Assembly: GCA_947461205.1 (NCBI GenBank)
Contig: CANHJG010000032.1
Coordinates: 1-44,917 of the forward strand
Direction of reading: 5' to 3'
DNA length: 44,917 bases
Origin: Opitutia bacterium
GTDB taxonomy: Bacteria; Verrucomicrobiota; Verrucomicrobiia; Opitutales; Opitutaceae
In this document: positions 14,992 to 23,419 of the stretch, one piece after another
How the letters are laid out: each line of letters begins with the position of its first letter
Numbering within the stretch: position 1 is the stretch's first letter
Program-made: the position numbers and the translations under genes
The notes under the pieces: generated by a model
Told to the model about the DNA's origin: nothing
Databases searched by the model: none
Seen by the model: only the letters and a program-made list of their open reading frames with translations

Positions 14992-16820
14992 TATCGACCG
15001 TCCGCCTGCTTCTCCTCTCCGCGCTCATCGCCCCGCTCGCCCGCGCCGGCTACCGCATCGAAAATATTCCGCGCCCCGCCGAGCTGCGCGGCGGCATCGT
15101 CGGCGTCGCCTGCTCTCCGGCCGGCACGCTGGTGGTCACGACGCGTTACGGGGAGGTCTGGATGCGCTCCACGGCCGGCGCCTGGCGCTGCTTTGCCCGC
15201 GGCCTCAGTGAACCCCTCGGACTCGTCGTCGAGTCGGACACCGTCGTCTACCTCGCGCACCGCCCCGAGCTCTTGAAAGCCGCCGACACCGATGGGGACG
15301 GCCGCGCGGACACCTTCGACGCGCTCGGCGGCCAATGGGGGATCTCGCACAACTACCACGAGTTTTTCTACGGCCTCCGGCGGGATTCCGCCGGTAATTT
15401 TCTCGGCGTTATTTCAAACAGCTCGAGCGGGGATAAACTCCCGATCACCCCGGGCGAAGTGCGCGGCCGGCTCGATCTGTCGACCATCCTTGAAACGACC
15501 GGTCAATATTCGACCCTGCCGTGGCGCGGTTGGGCGGTGAAAATCGGCCCGGACGGAAAATTCACGCCTCTCGCCAGTGGCTTCCGTCAGCCCAACGGCG
15601 TCGGGCTTAGCCCGGAAGGCGAATTCTTCGTCAACGAAAACCAGGGCGACTACAAACCCTCCTGCGGTCTCCTGCATGTCGCTCCGGGAGATTTTCACGG
15701 CCATGTCGCGAGCCTCAAATGGGCGCCGGGCTTCGACGCCAAGACCTTCACGACCGAGCAGGCGTGGCAGCGCTACAAATCTCCCGCCGTCGTCTTCCCG
15801 CATGGGCCGATGGGGGTCTCCGGCGGCGAGATCGTCTGGGATACCACCGGCGGAAAATTCGGCCCGTTTGCCGGGCAGGTCTTCGCCGGCGACTACACGC
15901 GGTTCGTCGTACGCGCCACGCTGGAAAAGGTCGCGGGCGAGTGGCAGGGCGTGTGTTTCCCGTTCCTGGGCCGCAACGAAACGCCCGCTTACACCTCGGG
16001 CGAGAAACTCCTCGCCGGCATTACGCGCAGTGCCTTCGCCCCGGATGGCTGCCTCTGCCTCGGCGCGGCCGGCGGCTGGGGCGCGGGGGCCGACGGTTTG
16101 CAACGCGTCGTCTGGGACGGCCAGGTCTCGCCCGAAATCCACGACGTGAAACTCACCGACCGCGGTTTCCGCCTCACATTTACGCAGCCGATGAGCGCCG
16201 CCACCCTCGCCGCCGCCGCCAACTTCGAGGTCAATCGCTTCCGCTACTACTACCAACACAAATACGGCTCGCCCTGGGTGGATGAGGCCCGCGTCGCCGT
16301 CCGCGAGGTCCGGCCCACCGCCGACGGCCGTGCGGCCGAGCTTGTCCTCGCGGAACTGCAGCCCGGCTTCGTCTACGAGCTCTCGGTTGCCGCGCTGCGC
16401 ACGGCCGACCACCAGCCGTTGGCCAATCCGCTCGCCTACTACACGGCTAACCGGCTGCTCAACGGCGAGCGCACCGTCGGCGGCACGACGCGCCTGCCGC
16501 GCCTCGGGGAGGCCGCCGCCGACGCCAAGGCCGCCGCGGCCGTCGCCACGACCTCACCGGCCGAACTCGTCGCCGCCGGCGAAAAAATCTACCGCCTTTA
16601 TTGCGTGGCCTGCCACCAGCCCGACGGTCGCGGTGTTCCGGGTGGGGCGGCCAATTTCCGCGACGACCCGACGCGGTTGGCGAAGCCGGACGCCGAACTC
16701 CTGAAGATTATTTCCGACGGCAACGAGCAGAAAGGGATGCCGGCCTTCGGTGCCATCGCGACGGCGGGCCAACGCAAAGCGGTGCTCGCCTATATCCGGG
16801 CGGCGTTTGGCGAGAAATAG
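14988..16820 (+). CDS. Exported NHL/sorbosone-dehydrogenase-like protein with C-terminal cytochrome c domain
   Basis: A 610-residue protein starting at the ATG that overlaps the preceding stop. Signal peptide 1-20; residues about 25-380 form a propeller like glucose/sorbosone dehydrogenases (FRQPNGVGLSPEGEFFVNEN, HGPMGVSGGEIVW, QVFAGDYTRFVV). An immunoglobulin-like segment (about 385-490) follows. A cytochrome c domain has CVACH (heme Cys539, Cys542, His543) and a Met ligand in KGMPAF (Met584). The enzyme type would oxidise a sugar or polyol in the periplasm and pass electrons to its own heme. Its operon partners are the VCBS protein and the small protein at 14392. An intrinsic terminator of the opposing gene lies just beyond the stop. 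Confidence 0.86.
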   Translation: MISTVRLLLLSALIAPLARAGYRIENIPRPAELRGGIVGVACSPAGTLVVTTRYGEVWMRSTAGAWRCFARGLSEPLGLVVESDTVVYLAHRPELLKAADTDGDGRADTFDALGGQWGISHNYHEFFYGLRRDSAGNFLGVISNSSSGDKLPITPGEVRGRLDLSTILETTGQYSTLPWRGWAVKIGPDGKFTPLASGFRQPNGVGLSPEGEFFVNENQGDYKPSCGLLHVAPGDFHGHVASLKWAPGFDAKTFTTEQAWQRYKSPAVVFPHGPMGVSGGEIVWDTTGGKFGPFAGQVFAGDYTRFVVRATLEKVAGEWQGVCFPFLGRNETPAYTSGEKLLAGITRSAFAPDGCLCLGAAGGWGAGADGLQRVVWDGQVSPEIHDVKLTDRGFRLTFTQPMSAATLAAAANFEVNRFRYYYQHKYGSPWVDEARVAVREVRPTADGRAAELVLAELQPGFVYELSVAALRTADHQPLANPLAYYTANRLLNGERTVGGTTRLPRLGEAAADAKAAAAVATTSPAELVAAGEKIYRLYCVACHQPDGRGVPGGAANFRDDPTRLAKPDAELLKIISDGNEQKGMPAFGAIATAGQRKAVLAYIRAAFGEK

Positions 16821-16845
16821 CCCGCCGCCGGTCCGCCGATATCCA

Positions 16846-16876
16846 ACAAAAAACCCGGCGCGGTGAGGCGCCGGGT
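16846..16876 (-). terminator. Intrinsic terminator of the minus-strand gene at 16892
   Basis: ACCCGGCGC (16853-16861) pairs with GCGCCGGGT (16868-16876) around loop GGTGAG. Read on the minus strand the stem is followed by TTTTTTGTT, a good U-tract. It lies 15 bases after the stop of the three-module protein gene and may also stop transcripts from the left. Confidence 0.85.
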
Positions 16877-16891
16877 CGTGATTGCCTGGGT

Positions 16892-18685
16892 TCAGTCTTT
16901 CTTGCTGCGCGAACGTCCGCCGCCGCCGCTGCGGCGGGCCGGCTTTTTCTCGTCGCTCGCGCCGTCGTCCGCCGCGAACTTTGAGGCCTTCGCGTTCACC
17001 CAGAGCTCGTCCTTGGCGTTCTTGTTGAGCCAGAAAATTTCGCCCGCGTGTTCGACGAACACCGGCTTTTCTTTGGCCTTGTCGGGCGCCTGGAGACCGG
17101 CGCCGAGGAGGGCGGCGGTCAGATCGGCGGACGATTGGCCGAGTTCGTCGGCCACGCGGTCGAGCTTGCCGGCGAATCCGCCTGTGCGGGTTTCTTTCAG
17201 GAGCAGGCGCACGGCGGACAATACGTTGGCGGCCGCGGGGGCCGCGGACGTTTCCGCCGCCGGGGCCGGCGCCGGAGCGGCAGGAGCAGGAGCGGCTTCC
17301 GGCGAGGGATTTGCGCCGACCGGGGCTGCGGCGGGTGCGGGCTCGGTTGCAACCCCTGGCGGCTCGGTCGAAGCCGAAACAGGGGCGGGCACGTCCGTCG
17401 CGGGGGTGGTTTCTGGGGTGGCGGGGCCGGCCGGAGCGAGGACCTCACCGGGCAGCTTGTCGCGCCCGTTGATCCAGACACCGCCGCGGGAATCCAGGTT
17501 CACCCACCAGACTTCTTCGCCGAAGACGACGTAGACGGGCTTGTCGTTAGGGTTGGCCGGGACCGTGAGTCCGGTGGCCGCGAACGCGGCGATGAGGTCC
17601 ACTTCGGAGCGGCGGAGCGCCCGGGCCAAAAAGGCCGTGCTGCCGGAGCCGCCCGGGCCGCGCCGATTGCGGCGCATGTGCGGACGGATCTTGTTGAGGA
17701 ATTCGGCTCCGGTGGGCAGGGGCGTGACCGCACCCTCCGCAACGGGCGCGGGGGGCGCGGTGCCGGTGCCTTCGGCCGCGGCGGATTCCGGGGCCGCGAC
17801 CGGCGCTCCTTCGGGCGAAGCGGCGGCGGGCGCCCCGGGTGCGGCGGCGGCTTCGCGGCGCGCGCGGGTTTCGAAATGGGGACGGGCGACCGGTTGGTCG
17901 GCGACCGGCTCGGGCGACCGCTCGGGCTTCGGCTCTTCGGCGGGCTGCTCGATGCGCGTCGCCTTCACATGGCGGAAGACCGGACGCGGTTTCTCCTTCG
18001 TATTGATCCAAAGTTCGCCGCGGCGGTTGATGTTCAGCCAATAGAGGTCGCCATCATATTCGACATACTCGGCCCGCGAATCTTCGTCGGCGGGCATCAC
18101 GAAACCGCACTCGACGAGCGCGCCCTTGATGTCGTCCTCGGTCTGGTCCCATTTCTTGGCCAGGTAGTCGGTGCCCACGCTCATGCCCGGTCCGCGCTGG
18201 TTGCGGCGGAGGTGGGGTTTGATGGCGTCGAAAAACACCGGCAACTCCTCCTCCTCGGAGGTGCTAAGCTTGTCCCAATCGTCTTTGGGCTCGTCGTGGG
18301 ACTCGGGATCGTCGTCGCGCGAGGTGTCTACCGGCTTGCGGAAACCGTCGTCCGGCGCGGATTTCTCCTCGATAAAACTGGGCGGCGGCGCCTCGGCGGC
18401 GGCGGGCGCAGGCCGCGTGGCGGCCTCGAATTTTGCGGCAAACTCCGCGCGGAGCTTCTCCGCCTCGGCCTTGGCGGCGGCGGCCGCGGCATCCGCGAGG
18501 GTCCAGTCGCGCTGCGTCGAACGCCGCGCGAGGCCGGTAAACGCGAGCAGATTGTCGGGCGTGGAGTGATATTGGATGATTTCCCACTCGTCGCGGCCGA
18601 GATCGTTCAGAAATTTCTCCAGCATCGCGGGCGTGGCAAAGCCACCTTTCCCGCTGGTGATGACCTTGTATTCCCAGAGTGACAT
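16892..18685 (-). CDS. Unrecognised protein with three tandem modules and Pro/Ala linkers
   Basis: A 597-residue cytoplasmic-type protein starting MSLWEYKVITSGKGG. Residues 1-50 resemble DUF4177 (LNDLGRDEWEIIQYHS). A helical Ala/Glu stretch (65-95) and an acidic linker follow. Three related modules occupy about 147-233, 327-410 and 485-567. Each has a helix (FFDAIKPHLRRNQRGPG, FLNKIRPHMRRNRRGPG, VLSAVRLLLKETRTGG), a winged-helix-like middle, and a strand pair with LYWLNINRRGELWIN, VWWVNLDSRGGVWIN or IFWLNKNAKDELWVN. Long Pro/Ala/Glu linkers separate them and the tail is basic (RRSGGGGRSRSKKD). No signal peptide. It may bind nucleic acid, but this is inference. Upstream in-frame codons are not used because the DUF4177-like start is clear. 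Confidence 0.8.
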   Translation of the reverse strand: MSLWEYKVITSGKGGFATPAMLEKFLNDLGRDEWEIIQYHSTPDNLLAFTGLARRSTQRDWTLADAAAAAAKAEAEKLRAEFAAKFEAATRPAPAAAEAPPPSFIEEKSAPDDGFRKPVDTSRDDDPESHDEPKDDWDKLSTSEEEELPVFFDAIKPHLRRNQRGPGMSVGTDYLAKKWDQTEDDIKGALVECGFVMPADEDSRAEYVEYDGDLYWLNINRRGELWINTKEKPRPVFRHVKATRIEQPAEEPKPERSPEPVADQPVARPHFETRARREAAAAPGAPAAASPEGAPVAAPESAAAEGTGTAPPAPVAEGAVTPLPTGAEFLNKIRPHMRRNRRGPGGSGSTAFLARALRRSEVDLIAAFAATGLTVPANPNDKPVYVVFGEEVWWVNLDSRGGVWINGRDKLPGEVLAPAGPATPETTPATDVPAPVSASTEPPGVATEPAPAAAPVGANPSPEAAPAPAAPAPAPAAETSAAPAAANVLSAVRLLLKETRTGGFAGKLDRVADELGQSSADLTAALLGAGLQAPDKAKEKPVFVEHAGEIFWLNKNAKDELWVNAKASKFAADDGASDEKKPARRSGGGGRSRSKKD

Positions 18686-18865
18686 AGAAAATGAAATGGT
18701 AGGGTGCTGAAGCTGACCCATCCCAAATGCCCGTCCAATTGCCGAGCCAAATCGCGCGGCGGGCCGCGCAAGGGAGGCTTGGGCGTATCGCCGGAGGCGG
18801 CCATTTGATTTACGCAGCAGCGCTCCCTTGCTTCCGCGCGCACGTCTCGCTCCGCTCTGCCTCTC

Positions 18866-19354
18866 ATGAACCTCACTCTGCGTCCCGTGTTTGCCTGGGT
18901 TGTGCTCGGCTGCGTCGTGGGCGCCCTGCGCCTTTCCGCGGCGTTGCCGGCGGCCGCCCCGGACGACGGCGGCATCGCGCTCCCGCCCGGCTTTCTTGCC
19001 TTGGTCGCCGCCGACCCCCTTGTGATGGGCAAAAAAGCCGAAAACACCCCGGAAAAACTCCGTTTCCTCGCCCTCGCCCCGAACGGCGATCTCTATGCCA
19101 AGCTCGTGCGGGGCAACATCCTCGCTCTGCGCGACACCGATGGGGACGGGCGTTTCGACCGTAGCCAGGAGTTCGGCCCCGGCGACGGCGATTCCGATGA
19201 CGCAGTCGCCGGCGTGATGAACGTTCTCCGCAAACCCGTTGCGAAAGCCACCCCCGACGTGACTCCCGCCCAAATCGCCGTGCGGCGAAAGGAGGCCAAG
19301 TCTCCGACTCGCCCGACGCACGCTCCGTACGCAAGCCTTCTCCGCCCGCTGTGA
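18866..19354 (+). pseudogene. Truncated exported sugar dehydrogenase (N-terminal propeller fragment)
   Basis: A 162-codon frame with a signal peptide (1-25) and then the start of a PQQ/sorbosone-dehydrogenase-like propeller: ALPPGFLALVAADPL, RFLALAPNGDLYAKLVRG and ILALRDTDGDGRFDRSQEFG. Intact relatives run to 400 residues or more. Here homology stops at about residue 112, after which the sequence (DDAVAGVMNVLRKPVAKA onward) is unlike the family. The stop (TGA 19352-19354) overlaps the GTG start of the receptor gene. It may be a relic, or a short leader frame now coupled to the receptor. No heme motif is left. Confidence 0.6.
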
Positions 19355-21564
19355 ATCTTACCGCTCTCCGCCATCGGGGCGGGTCAAAGCCCCGCCCTCC
19401 TTCACTCTGCTGTCTCTTCGCCCTCTCCCTGGCCGCGGGCATGGGCGCGCGGCCCGCGCAGGCGCAAACCGTCACCCTTCCGGCCGAAGTCGTGACGGCG
19501 TCACGCACGCCGCAGCTCGCGGAGCAGGTCGCCGTGTCGGTGCGAACCTTCGACGCCGAAACCCTCCGCGCCACGCCCGCCGCCACGCTCGACGGTGCCC
19601 TGCGCTCCGTGCCCGGCTTCAGCCTGTTCCGCCGCAGCGACAGTTTTTCCGCCAACCCCACCGCGCAGGGTGTGTCGCTGCGTGGTCTCGGCCCCAGCGG
19701 CGCGAGCCGTTCGCTCGTCCTCCTCGACGGCGTGCCGCTGAACGACCCTTTCGGGGGCTGGGTCGCCTGGACCAAGGTCGCCCGCGAAAACCTCGCGCGG
19801 ATCGAAGTGGTGCCCGGTGGCGGTGCGAGCGCGTGGGGCAACGCCGCGCTCGGCGGCGTCGTGCAGCTTCTCACGCAACAACCTTCCGCCCAGACGACCG
19901 CGGCCAACGCCACGTTTGGCGATTTCGGCACGCGCAGTGCCGAGGTGGCGCACACGCAACCCGGCGCGCTCGGCACGTTTGATCTTGGGGCGCAGGTCTT
20001 CGCGACCGACGGTTTCACGCTGGTCGCGCCCGAACGTCATGGCCCGATCGATGTGGCGGCGTGGAGCCGGCACACGCTGATGCATCTCCGCTGGCGCCAA
20101 CCGCTGGGCGAGAAACTCTCGTGGAGCGCCTCCTTCCGCAGCTACGAGGAACAGCGCGGCAACGGCACGCCCTACCAACGCAACGGCTCGCGCGAACGTT
20201 CCCTCGCCGTGAATTTCGCCGGTCAACCGGTCGACGCCTTCGCGTGGAAGGCCACCGCCTACGCGCAGGATCAGGTTTTTTCCAGCACCTTCAGCTCGGT
20301 CAACGCCACGCGCACCGCCGAGACGCCCGCGAGTGACCAATTCTCCGTGCCCTCCACGGCGATGGGGGCTGCATGGACCGGCACGTGGAAACAGGGCCAC
20401 GATTCGCGCACCAGCGCAGGCGCCGATGCACGCACGACGCGCGGCGAGACGCGCGAATATTTCACCTTTGCCGCAGGAAACTTCACGCGTCTGCGCGTCG
20501 CCGGTGGCAAACAGGCCGATCTCGGGCTCTTCGCGCTGCACGAGCAGGCGCTCGTCCCGGCCCTGCGCGGCACGGTTGGCGTGCGGCTGAATTCATGGGA
20601 GGAAGCCGCCGGCCACCGTTGCGAATCCGATCGCGCCACGGGTGTCGCCTCGCGCGATGACCACTATGCCGATCGCGACGGCACGGCGTTCAGTCCGAGT
20701 CTCGGATTGGTGTGGAAACCGGACGCCGCGTGGCGCCTCCGGGCCAACACCCAGCAAGCCTTCCGCCGACCGACGTTGAACGAACTCTATCGACCGTTTC
20801 GCCAAGGCGCGAATGTCACCGAGGCGAATCCCGCGCTGCGCACGGAAAAAGTGACGACCGGCGAAGTCGGCGCGGAGTGGATCTTGCTCGAGAAAATACT
20901 GGAAGCGTCGCCGCCGAAAAACGACCCGGACGTCGTTTTGCTCTCGCGCTTTCCCCGGCCGACGCCGACGCCCCGTCGCATCCTCACCCTCGCCGCCACC
21001 GCCTTCTGGAACGACCTCCATGACGCCGTGGGCAACGTCACCATCGCGCGCGGGCCCGGCACGTTCCCGATTGTCGGCACGCTCGCCGCCGGCGGGCTCG
21101 GCCGTCAGCGCCTCAACCTCGACCGCACGCGCACGCAGGGCGTCGAACTCTCCGCCACGTGGAATGCGACGACCGCGTTTTCGTTCAACGCCGCCGTGCT
21201 TTTCAACGACGCCACTGTCCGCCGCGCGACGGTCGCGCCCGCGCTCGTCGGCAAGCAAGTCGCCCAAGTCCCGCGGCGCAGCGCCACCCTCGGCGCCACG
21301 TGGCGCGCACCCGGACAGCTCACGTTCACGCCGCGCGTCCGCTGGATCGGCCGCCAGTTCGAGGACGATGAGAACGCGCTCGTCCTCGGCGAAGTGGTTG
21401 TCGCCGACCTCGGCGTCACGCGCCCGCTCACGAAACGCCTCACGCTCTTCCTCACCCTCGAAAATCTCACCGCTGCCCGCGTCGAAACCGGCCGCAGTGC
21501 CGACGGCGTGGTCAACGTGGGCACGCCGCGGCTGTTGCTCGGCGGGGTGCGGGGTGCGTGGTAG
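19351..21564 (+). CDS. TonB-dependent receptor, BtuB-like
   Basis: A 737-residue outer-membrane receptor. The GTG start gives a signal peptide ending ARPAQAQ (about 39); a later ATG at 19441 would give a leader that is too short. The plug domain is complete: AEVVTASRTPQLAEQVAVSV, PGFSLFRRSDS, SLRGLGPSGASRSLVLLDG, VPLNDPFGGW, then IEVVPGGGASAWGNAALGGV. The barrel contains the common FRRPTLNELYRPFR segment and ends in VNVGTPRLLLGGVRGAW. Relatives import vitamin B12, siderophores or sugars. I found no cobalamin riboswitch upstream, so the ligand is open. The TAG stop is the first codon of a REP-like sequence. A palindromic repeat (19376-19400) falls within the leader-coding part. Confidence 0.88.
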   Translation: MNLTALRHRGGSKPRPPSLCCLFALSLAAGMGARPAQAQTVTLPAEVVTASRTPQLAEQVAVSVRTFDAETLRATPAATLDGALRSVPGFSLFRRSDSFSANPTAQGVSLRGLGPSGASRSLVLLDGVPLNDPFGGWVAWTKVARENLARIEVVPGGGASAWGNAALGGVVQLLTQQPSAQTTAANATFGDFGTRSAEVAHTQPGALGTFDLGAQVFATDGFTLVAPERHGPIDVAAWSRHTLMHLRWRQPLGEKLSWSASFRSYEEQRGNGTPYQRNGSRERSLAVNFAGQPVDAFAWKATAYAQDQVFSSTFSSVNATRTAETPASDQFSVPSTAMGAAWTGTWKQGHDSRTSAGADARTTRGETREYFTFAAGNFTRLRVAGGKQADLGLFALHEQALVPALRGTVGVRLNSWEEAAGHRCESDRATGVASRDDHYADRDGTAFSPSLGLVWKPDAAWRLRANTQQAFRRPTLNELYRPFRQGANVTEANPALRTEKVTTGEVGAEWILLEKILEASPPKNDPDVVLLSRFPRPTPTPRRILTLAATAFWNDLHDAVGNVTIARGPGTFPIVGTLAAGGLGRQRLNLDRTRTQGVELSATWNATTAFSFNAAVLFNDATVRRATVAPALVGKQVAQVPRRSATLGATWRAPGQLTFTPRVRWIGRQFEDDENALVLGEVVVADLGVTRPLTKRLTLFLTLENLTAARVETGRSADGVVNVGTPRLLLGGVRGAW
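19376..19400. repeat. REP-like palindrome inside the receptor leader region
   Basis: GGGGCGGGTCAAAG followed by CCCCGCCCTCC folds as GGGCGGG/CCCGCCC. It resembles the repeats at 23372, 23420 and 34039. Its position within the first codons of the receptor raises doubt about the GTG start. Confidence 0.45.
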
Positions 21565-21584
21565 GGCGGGCTGAAGCTCCGCAC
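21562..21584. repeat. Possible diverged REP-like sequence at the receptor stop codon
   Basis: Begins TAGGGCGGGC, with TAG being the receptor stop codon, like the better-preserved copies at 23372, 23420 and 34039. Its 3' arm (TGAAGCTCCGC) is diverged, so membership is tentative. Confidence 0.35.
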
Positions 21585-21695
21585 AACCGCAGGCTCAGCG
21601 CCGACTCGCGCTCGCAATTTTCCCGGAGTCGCCCACGTTCTCGCTCGTCCCCGGAATCATTCCTCCCCGCGCCACTCTCACCCCCCACCCCCGCC

Positions 21696-22652
21696 ATGCT
21701 CATCCGCACGCCCCAAGCCTGGGAACTTCCCGAATCCGCCGCGACCCCCGAATCGCTGTATCATCTTTCCAAGCGCCGCGATTTCCTGAAGGCGCTCGGC
21801 ATCACCGGTGCCGCGCTCGCCGCCCGGGAAGCGCTCGCTGCGACCGCCGGGTTCCCGTCGAAGGTCAACGCCGCCTACCGCGACCCCGCCCTCAAGCCCA
21901 CGGCCTACGAGCACATCACGAGCTACAACAATTTCTACGAGTTCGGCACCGACAAAGCCGAGCCGAAGGTCTACGCCAACCGGGGCTGGAAAACCGAACC
22001 GTGGACGGTCGAGGTCACGGGTCTGGTGAACCACCCGCTCAAGCTCGACGTCAACGACCTCGTGGAAAAAATGGGCGGGGCCGAACAGCGCGTGTATCGG
22101 CTGCGGTGTGTCGAAGCTTGGTCGATGGTGGTGCCGTGGGATGGGTTCCAGCTGTCGAAACTGATCGCGCTCGCCGACCCGAAGGCGGAGGCGAAATTCG
22201 TGAAATTCACGACCTTCCTCGACAAGGCGAGCTCCCCGGGCCAGCGCCAGGGCAACCTCGATTACCCTTACGTCGAAGGCCTGCGCCTCGATGAGGCGAT
22301 GAACGAACTCTCCTTCATCGCGACCGGGATTTACGGGAAGGCGATCCCGAATCAAAATGGCGCGCCGCTGCGGCTCGTCGTGCCGTGGAAGTATGGGTTC
22401 AAGAGCATCAAATCGATCGTGAAGCTCGAACTCACGGACAAGCAGCCGAAGAACACGTGGCAGGTGCTGCAAGCGAGCGAATATGGTTTTTACGCCAACG
22501 TGAATCCGACCGTCGACCACCCGCGGTGGACGCAAGCGAGCGAGCGCGTGATCGGCGGCGGCCTCGGCCGCCAAAAAACGCTCCTGTTTAACGGCTACGA
22601 AGCGCAGGTCGCGTCGCTCTACCAGGGCATGGATTTGCGGAAGTTTTACTGA
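21696..22652 (+). CDS. msrP: Protein-methionine-sulfoxide reductase, catalytic subunit MsrP
   Basis: A 318-residue molybdoenzyme (formerly YedY). A twin-arginine leader, HLSKRRDFLKALGITGAAL (Arg27-Arg28), sends it folded to the periplasm. The molybdopterin-ligating Cys is Cys138 in YRLRCVEAWSMVVPW. Downstream family blocks are ASSPGQRQGNLDYPYVEGLRLDEA, NGAPLRLVVPWKYGFKSIKSIV and the closing NGYEAQVASLYQGMDLRKFY. It repairs oxidised methionines in periplasmic proteins using electrons from MsrQ, encoded next. A palindrome-rich repeat occupies the 92 bases between the two genes. Confidence 0.96.
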   Translation: MLIRTPQAWELPESAATPESLYHLSKRRDFLKALGITGAALAAREALAATAGFPSKVNAAYRDPALKPTAYEHITSYNNFYEFGTDKAEPKVYANRGWKTEPWTVEVTGLVNHPLKLDVNDLVEKMGGAEQRVYRLRCVEAWSMVVPWDGFQLSKLIALADPKAEAKFVKFTTFLDKASSPGQRQGNLDYPYVEGLRLDEAMNELSFIATGIYGKAIPNQNGAPLRLVVPWKYGFKSIKSIVKLELTDKQPKNTWQVLQASEYGFYANVNPTVDHPRWTQASERVIGGGLGRQKTLLFNGYEAQVASLYQGMDLRKFY

Positions 22653-22653
22653 G

Positions 22654-22736
22654 GGTGGAGCGCGTTGACCCAACGCGCTTAGTACGAATCGCCTCCCAGC
22701 TCTCGAACCAGCGCGTTGCGGTCAACGCGCTCCACC
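22654..22736. repeat. REP-type doublet between msrP and msrQ
   Basis: GGTGGAGCGCGTTGAC (22654-22669) has an exact reverse complement at 22721-22736. Each end also has its own short hairpin: CGCGTTG-ACC-CAACGCG on the left and GCGCGTTG-CGGT-CAACGCGC on the right. Two palindromes in opposite orientation about 35 bases apart is the layout of a bacterial interspersed mosaic element. It may modulate relative expression of msrP and msrQ. Confidence 0.75.
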
Positions 22737-22744
22737 GTCCAACG

Positions 22745-23374
22745 ATGACTGAAAAAATCCTCCGCTCGAAAGTCGTCGTCTGGACGCTGCTGGTGCTGCC
22801 CGGACTCTGGCCGCTGTGGCCGATCTTTATCCGGCCCGATCCGAGCGTGACGGCCGATCCGTTCAAATACGTGCTGCACCACTGGGGGTTTGTTGCGTGC
22901 CTCGTGCTGGCGGTCGTCCTGGCGTTTTCGCCGTTGCGCGTGCTCTGGCCGAAGTGGGGCGTCGCGCAGGCGCTCAACCGTCACCGCCGCCTCGTGGGTG
23001 TGGCGGCCTTCGTCTACGCGGCGCTGCACCTCAGCACGCACCTGATTTACGAAGGGGGCCTCGACCTGGCGGCGATTCCGGCGACGTTGAAGACGGCGCT
23101 GGGAAAGCCGTTTCAGCTCACGGGCCTCATCGCGTTCACGATTCTCTCGGTGCTGGCGGGGACGAGCGTGAAGGCCGCGATCAAATGGCTCGGCGGAAAA
23201 CTGTGGAAAAATATCCACCGGCTCGCCTACGTCGCCGCCGCGCTGGCGGCGTATCACCAGGCGGCGGCGCGAAAGTTGTTTCCGATGCAGGTCGTGTGGA
23301 TTTTTGGGCCCCTGCTGATTCTGGAAATCGCGCGGGTGTGGAAACAGCGTCAGCCGGCGAGCGGGGTGAAGTAG
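22745..23374 (+). CDS. msrQ: Heme-binding membrane subunit MsrQ
   Basis: A 209-residue integral membrane protein with about six hydrophobic segments, of the ferric-reductase-like family (formerly YedZ). Its conserved core is LNRHRRLVGVAAFVYAALHLSTHL, whose histidines ligate b-type heme, followed by KNIHRLAYVAAALAAYHQ with a second pair of histidines. It takes electrons from the quinone pool or a flavin reductase and delivers them to periplasmic MsrP. Start is the ATG 9 bases after the REP doublet. Its TAG stop is the beginning of a palindromic repeat. Confidence 0.95.
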   Translation: MTEKILRSKVVVWTLLVLPGLWPLWPIFIRPDPSVTADPFKYVLHHWGFVACLVLAVVLAFSPLRVLWPKWGVAQALNRHRRLVGVAAFVYAALHLSTHLIYEGGLDLAAIPATLKTALGKPFQLTGLIAFTILSVLAGTSVKAAIKWLGGKLWKNIHRLAYVAAALAAYHQAAARKLFPMQVVWIFGPLLILEIARVWKQRQPASGVK

Positions 23375-23396
23375 GGCCGGGTCTCTGACCCGCCCT
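23372..23396 (+). repeat. REP-like palindrome beginning at the msrQ stop codon
   Basis: Reads TAGGGCCGGGTC, TCT, GACCCGCCCT. The stem is GGGC.CGGGTC with GACCCG.CCC. The first three bases are the msrQ stop. Its reverse complement matches 34039-34063 at 21 of 25 positions. Confidence 0.75.
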
Positions 23397-23419
23397 TGGG
23401 GGCCGCCGCGCCGTCACGG

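Noticed and set aside
19180-19350. Cobalamin riboswitch upstream of the BtuB-like receptor
   Set aside because: Pieces such as GACTCCCGCCC and CAAGTCTCCGACTCGCCC loosely recall riboswitch blocks, but the conserved B12 box (AGTCAGGAGACCTGCC) and the GGTG-AA-TCC stem are absent.
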